Source: Macrostomum hystrix
Lineage: Eukaryota > Platyhelminthes > Macrostomidae
Assembly: GCA_950097015.1 (NCBI GenBank)
Contig: CATNEN010000003.1
Span: 3,885,501-3,949,500 of the forward strand
Direction of reading: 5' to 3'
DNA: 64,000 nt
Below, in pieces: positions 60,262 to 64,000 of this stretch; within the stretch, counting starts at the first letter, position 1; every line of letters begins with the position of its first letter. The notes beneath the pieces were generated by a model. It saw only the letters and a program-made list of their open reading frames with translations, was not told the DNA's origin and ran no database searches. The position numbers and the translations under genes are program-made.

Positions 60262-60333
60262 CCCTGGACAATAGGGCACCAAGCTGGTGCGATAAGCGGC
60301 ATACATAGATGATAGCAGGGCCCCACAGAACAG
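60262..60333 (-). other. Possible isolated coding exon of 24 codons
   Basis: On the - strand GTTTCAG precedes CTGTTCTGTGGGGCCC, and CCAGGG is followed by GTGAGTG, a strong acceptor and donor pair 72 bases apart. The open frame in between reads LFCGALLSSMYAAYRTSLVP then YCPG, hydrophobic and coding-like in composition. It could be an upstream exon of HERC4, since both junctions are phase 0, or belong to another gene. I do not recognise the protein. Confidence 0.35.
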
Positions 60334-60524
60334 CTGAAACAGTCACACGTTTGCTTTGTTACAAAACCTTGTGTGCGCTTTACACATAATTAGTTATCGA
60401 TTTGAAACTATGCTTTGAGCTATCGTGACTTCTATTGCTAAATCCTTAAATCCTGTACCTGGTGATTTTTAATGACTCCAACCCGAATATCCTTAATAAT
60501 CTCCAACTGAAAAATTCTAGGGCA

Positions 60525-60995
60525 CTATTTTACCTGAACATCTTTATGACCTGATCCTACCTGAACATCTTTATGACCTGATCCTACCTGAACATCTTTA
60601 TGACCTGATCCTACCTGAACATATTTTTATGACCTGATCCTACCTGAACATCTTTATGACCTGATCCTACCTGAACATATTTATGACCTGATCCTACCTG
60701 AACATATTTATGACCTGATCCTACCTGAACATATTTATGACCTGATCCTACCTGAACATCTTTATGACCTGATCCTACCTGAACATATTTATGACCTGAT
60801 CCTACCTGAACATCTTTATGACCTGATCCTAAATGAACATATTTATGACCTGATCCTACCTGAACATCTTTATGACCTGATCCTACCTGAACATATTTAT
60901 GAACTGATCCTACCTGAACATCTTTATGACCTGATCCTACCTGAATCATTTTTATGTCTTGATCACACCTGAACATATTAATGATCTGATCACAC
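60525..60995 (+). repeat. 27-bp minisatellite, about 17 units
   Basis: Units carry ACCTGAACATCTTTATGACC then TGATCCT. On the - strand each unit has two CAGGT strings (TTCAGGTAGGA and ATCAGGTCATA). As 27 is a multiple of three, a 121-codon frame of nonapeptides appears on that strand. Confidence 0.95.
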
Positions 60996-61500
60996 CTGAA
61001 GAGTTCTAATGACCTGATTCCACCTATGCATCTTTAATGACCGCTTTTAGAATCATGATTATTGACACTAAGGTTTTAAGTTATTAAACTAATAAGTAAG
61101 CATCATTAGTAACGTGAGCGGTTATAGTTAAGCATGGATTATAAAACAGTGAAAACATATAAAACGGTAGTTTGTTCTTTACGTTACTTATTTTTGCTTT
61201 GCGCTCTTATTAAGAACAACGGACGATACTTTTACAACTTTTTAACGAACGTCTAAGTGGCTCAGTTAATATATAAATAAGTAAAATAATATGAAACCAA
61301 AATGTGTATATAAATTTGATACTCAAATAAACAAAATCGACTTCGTTTTTTTGTTTATTTATGTAAGAAACGCACAAGTTGTTCAATTGTTTGTCTGCTT
61401 TCGTGCTGTAGTTTTGTCTCAATGAAAATATTATATACGCAATCAGATGAGTCAAACAATATTGTATCAGAATCTGCTGTGAGTTAGCGAACATGGGAAT
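60996..61500. other. Unique AT-rich spacer, no gene seen
   Basis: A 106-codon - strand frame (61210-61530) is AT-driven and unrecognised. Confidence 0.5.
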
Positions 61501-61502
61501 CT

Positions 61503-63045
61503 GTAGGGCTTGGTGGAAGGCGGAAACCAATCTACTGGAGGATTTGGGGGAAGGCGGAAACCAATCTACTGGAGGGTTTGGGGCAAGGCGGAAACCAATC
61601 TACTGGAGGGTTTGGGGCAAGGCGGAAACTAATCTACTGGAGGGTTTGGGGGAAGGCGGAAACCAATCTACTGGAGGGTTTGGGGCAAGGCGGAAACCAA
61701 TCTACTGGAGGGTTTGGGGCAAGGCGGAAACCAATCTACTGGAGGGTTTGGGGCAAGGCGGAAACCAATCTACTGGAGGGTTTGGGGCAAGGCGGAAACC
61801 AATCTACTGGAGGGTTTGGTGGAAGGCGGAAACCAATCTACTGGAGGGCTTGGGGGAAGGCGGAAACCAATCTACTGGAGGGTTTGGGGCAAGGCGGAAA
61901 CTAATCTACTGGAGGGTTTGAGGGAAGGTGGAAGCCAATCTACTGGAGGGCTTGGGGGAAGGCGGAAACCAATCTACTGGAGGGCTTGGTGCAAGGCGGA
62001 AACCAATCTACTGGAGGGTTTGGGGCAAGGCGGAAACCAATCTACTGGAGGGTTTGGGGCAAGGCGGAAACCAATCTACTGGAGGGCTTGGGGCAAGGCG
62101 GAAACCAATCTACTGGAGGGTTTGGGGCAAGGCGGAAACCAATCTACTGGAGGGTTTGGGGCAAGGCGGAAACCAATCTACTGGAGGGTTTGGGGCAAGG
62201 CGGAAACCAATCTACTGGAGGGCTTGGGGCAAGGCGGAAACCAATCTACTGGAGGGTTTGGGGCAAGGCGGAAACCAATCTACTGGAGGGTTTGGGGCAA
62301 GGCGGAAACCAATCTACTGGAGGGTTTGGGGCAAGGCGGAAACCAATCTACTGGAGGGTTTGGGGCAAGGCGGAAACTAATCTACTGGAGGGTTTGGGGG
62401 AAGGCGGAAGCCAATCTACTGGAGGGTTTGGGGCAAGGCGGAAGCCAATCTACTGGAGGGTTTGGGGGAAGGCGGAAACCAATCTACTGGAGGGTTTGGG
62501 GGAAGGCGGAAACCAATCTACTGGAGGGTTTGGGGCAAGGCGGAAGCCAATCTACTGGAGGGTTTGGGGGAAGGCGGAAACCAATCTACTGGAGGGTTTG
62601 GGGCAAGGCGGAAACCAATCTACTGGAGGGTTTGGGGCAAGGCGGAAACCAATCTACTGGAGGGTTTGGGGGAAGGCGGAAGCCAATCTACTGGAGGGTT
62701 TGGTGGAAGGCGGAAACCAATCTACTGGAGGGTTTGGGGCAAGGCGGAAACTAATCTACTGGAGGGTTTGGGGGAAGGCGGAAGCCAATCTACTGGAGGG
62801 CTTGGTGCAAGGCGGAAACCAATCTACTGGAGGGTTTGGGGCAAGGCGGAAACTAATCTACTGGAGGGTTTGGGGGAAGGCGGAAGCCAATCTACTGGAG
62901 GGTTTGGGGCAAGGCGGAAACCAATCTACTGGAGGGTTTGGGGCAAGGCGGAAACCAATCTACTGGAGGGTTTGAGGGAAGGCGGAAGCCAATCTACTGG
63001 AGGGTTTGGGGGAAGGCGGAAACCAATCTACTGGAGGGTTTGGAA
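61503..63045 (+). repeat. 34-bp minisatellite, about 45 units
   Basis: Units read GCGGAAACCAATCTACTGGA then GGGTTTGGGGCAAG. Register is kept throughout. The + strand lacks stop triplets in all three frames, giving overlapping artefact frames of up to 346 codons. Confidence 0.97.
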
Positions 63046-63900
63046 CCCATAAATTTATTTTATAAATTACCATCTAAGTGAATTCCAACTAAACAATACA
63101 TGTAAAGATTATTGGTTAAAGCTGTTATTAGGTTAAGTGTCTGATTAAAACAGAAATTAGCAATTCATGTTTAAGGTGTACAATTAGAAAAGAATTACAC
63201 TAAAATTAAGGGGAAAGTTAGAGACAAGAAAAAGCACTGGCGCTCAATAATCGAAGGCCGATTCTATAAAAAATGAGACATAAAAACGAAACAAGATCTG
63301 TAAAATCGACCAACCAACGAGAAGGCTTCGGCGCTAAGAGTACCCTTCGCTACAGAGCTCGCGCTGTCTCTGTGTTTGACACAATGGGCGAGGCTTCAAA
63401 CTTTATAGAGACAATATTTGAGCAATTAGTTTACTTTGGTTTAAGTAAGACAGGTTTGTTATAGAGAGGAATTTAACAAGGTTAATAAATGATAAAATAC
63501 AGAAGCGAATGCATTAGGTTTCAAATAGTGCGTTTGAGACATGAAAAAACGAGTGAAAATATGCGCTTACTACTACTGCTGAGTTAGTAGCAAGTAGCTA
63601 GATGGGCATTTGTGACAAACTTTACAAGTGAGTATTAAAGGAAAATAACAATAACTACAACTAATTGATCCCGGAAAAACGTTTGCTGACTAAGTTTCAA
63701 GTACATTGCACCGTGCTAATAATATTGCAGAAAATTAGTAAGCAAATAAGAAACCATAAAAATAGACAAGAAAGAAAAACAAATGACTACTTCCCAATTT
63801 CAAACCTATGAAAAGTTTCAATTTGAGACTAGATTACGGACTTGCAAATTGAATTGAGTATAGTATTTTATGCAACTATTTTCACTGTTTTGTAATGGGG
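63046..63900. other. Unique AT-rich sequence, no supported gene
   Basis: A 63-codon frame at 63273 is unrecognised. Confidence 0.5.
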
Positions 63901-63904
63901 GCTA

Positions 63905-64000
63905 GTAGCAAGGTCGATGGCAGAGACGTTAACGCGCTTGCCTCTCGCACCAAGGTCCCTGAGCTCGATTCCGCGGCGAGGCCACATTTATTTGGGGTGC
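63905..64000 (+). mobile_element. Second tRNA-derived SINE copy, cut by the window edge
   Basis: The head TTAACGCGCTTGCCTCTCGC and the B-box region GAGCTCGATTCCGCGGCGAG match the copy at 58207 with a few changes, in the same orientation. The first box is more diverged (GGCAGAGACG). The body lies beyond the window. Confidence 0.75.

Noticed and set aside
61578-63052. Overlapping frames up to 346 codons in all three + frames
   Set aside because: The 34-base unit has no stop triplet in any frame, so the openness is compositional.

Overview
The window is eukaryotic nuclear DNA from an invertebrate animal. Genes are split by introns with GT-AG ends (one looks GC-AG). They encode animal proteins: an ornithine-type mitochondrial carrier, a class IV POU-homeodomain factor, two cytosolic HSP70s, a secreted PAN plus C-type-lectin protein and a HERC4-type ubiquitin ligase. 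Exons are GC-rich and spacers AT-rich. Roughly half of the window is tandem minisatellite, by my estimate from the array lengths. I cannot name the species; a lophotrochozoan such as a flatworm or mollusc is a guess.

Layout. 1-12912 (+): SLC25A15/ORNT1-like carrier lacking only its N-terminal exon; its introns hold a 30-bp array of at least 8.5 kb, a 29/58-bp array and a 34-bp array. 12913-27252: gene-poor, a succession of unrelated arrays (units of 34, 20, 34, 20, 20, 24, about 23 and 12 bp). 27253-29017 (-): two-exon POU4/Brn3/unc-86 gene. 29820-30345: tetranucleotide microsatellite. 30675-31313 (+): orphan protein with two membrane spans. 32688-35776 (+) and 41679-44794 (-): two convergent HSP70 genes. 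Between them lie a 20-bp array, the PAN/CTLD gene (37711-38463) and a decayed TA-flanked DNA transposon (40009-41147). 47897-58647 (-): an eight-exon HERC4-like gene of 1134 codons. 58975-63050: three more arrays and one possible orphan exon. A tRNA-derived SINE sits in HERC4 intron 1, and a second copy runs off the right edge.

The genes do not form a pathway. Three things stand out. The HSP70 pair is nearly identical from exon 2 to the stop codon but diverged in exon 1, intron 1 and the flanks, which points to recent gene conversion across an inverted repeat. Six of the seven HERC4 introns contain their own private minisatellite (the remaining one has the SINE), and two arrays in the window run to within about 20 nt of a 5' splice site. 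Several arrays keep perfect unit register over hundreds to thousands of bases, and some carry splice-site-like motifs in every unit.

Splice junctions were set by eye from GT/AG signals, phase agreement and remembered family alignments. Protein identities are secure; exact array edges are approximate (about 20 bp).
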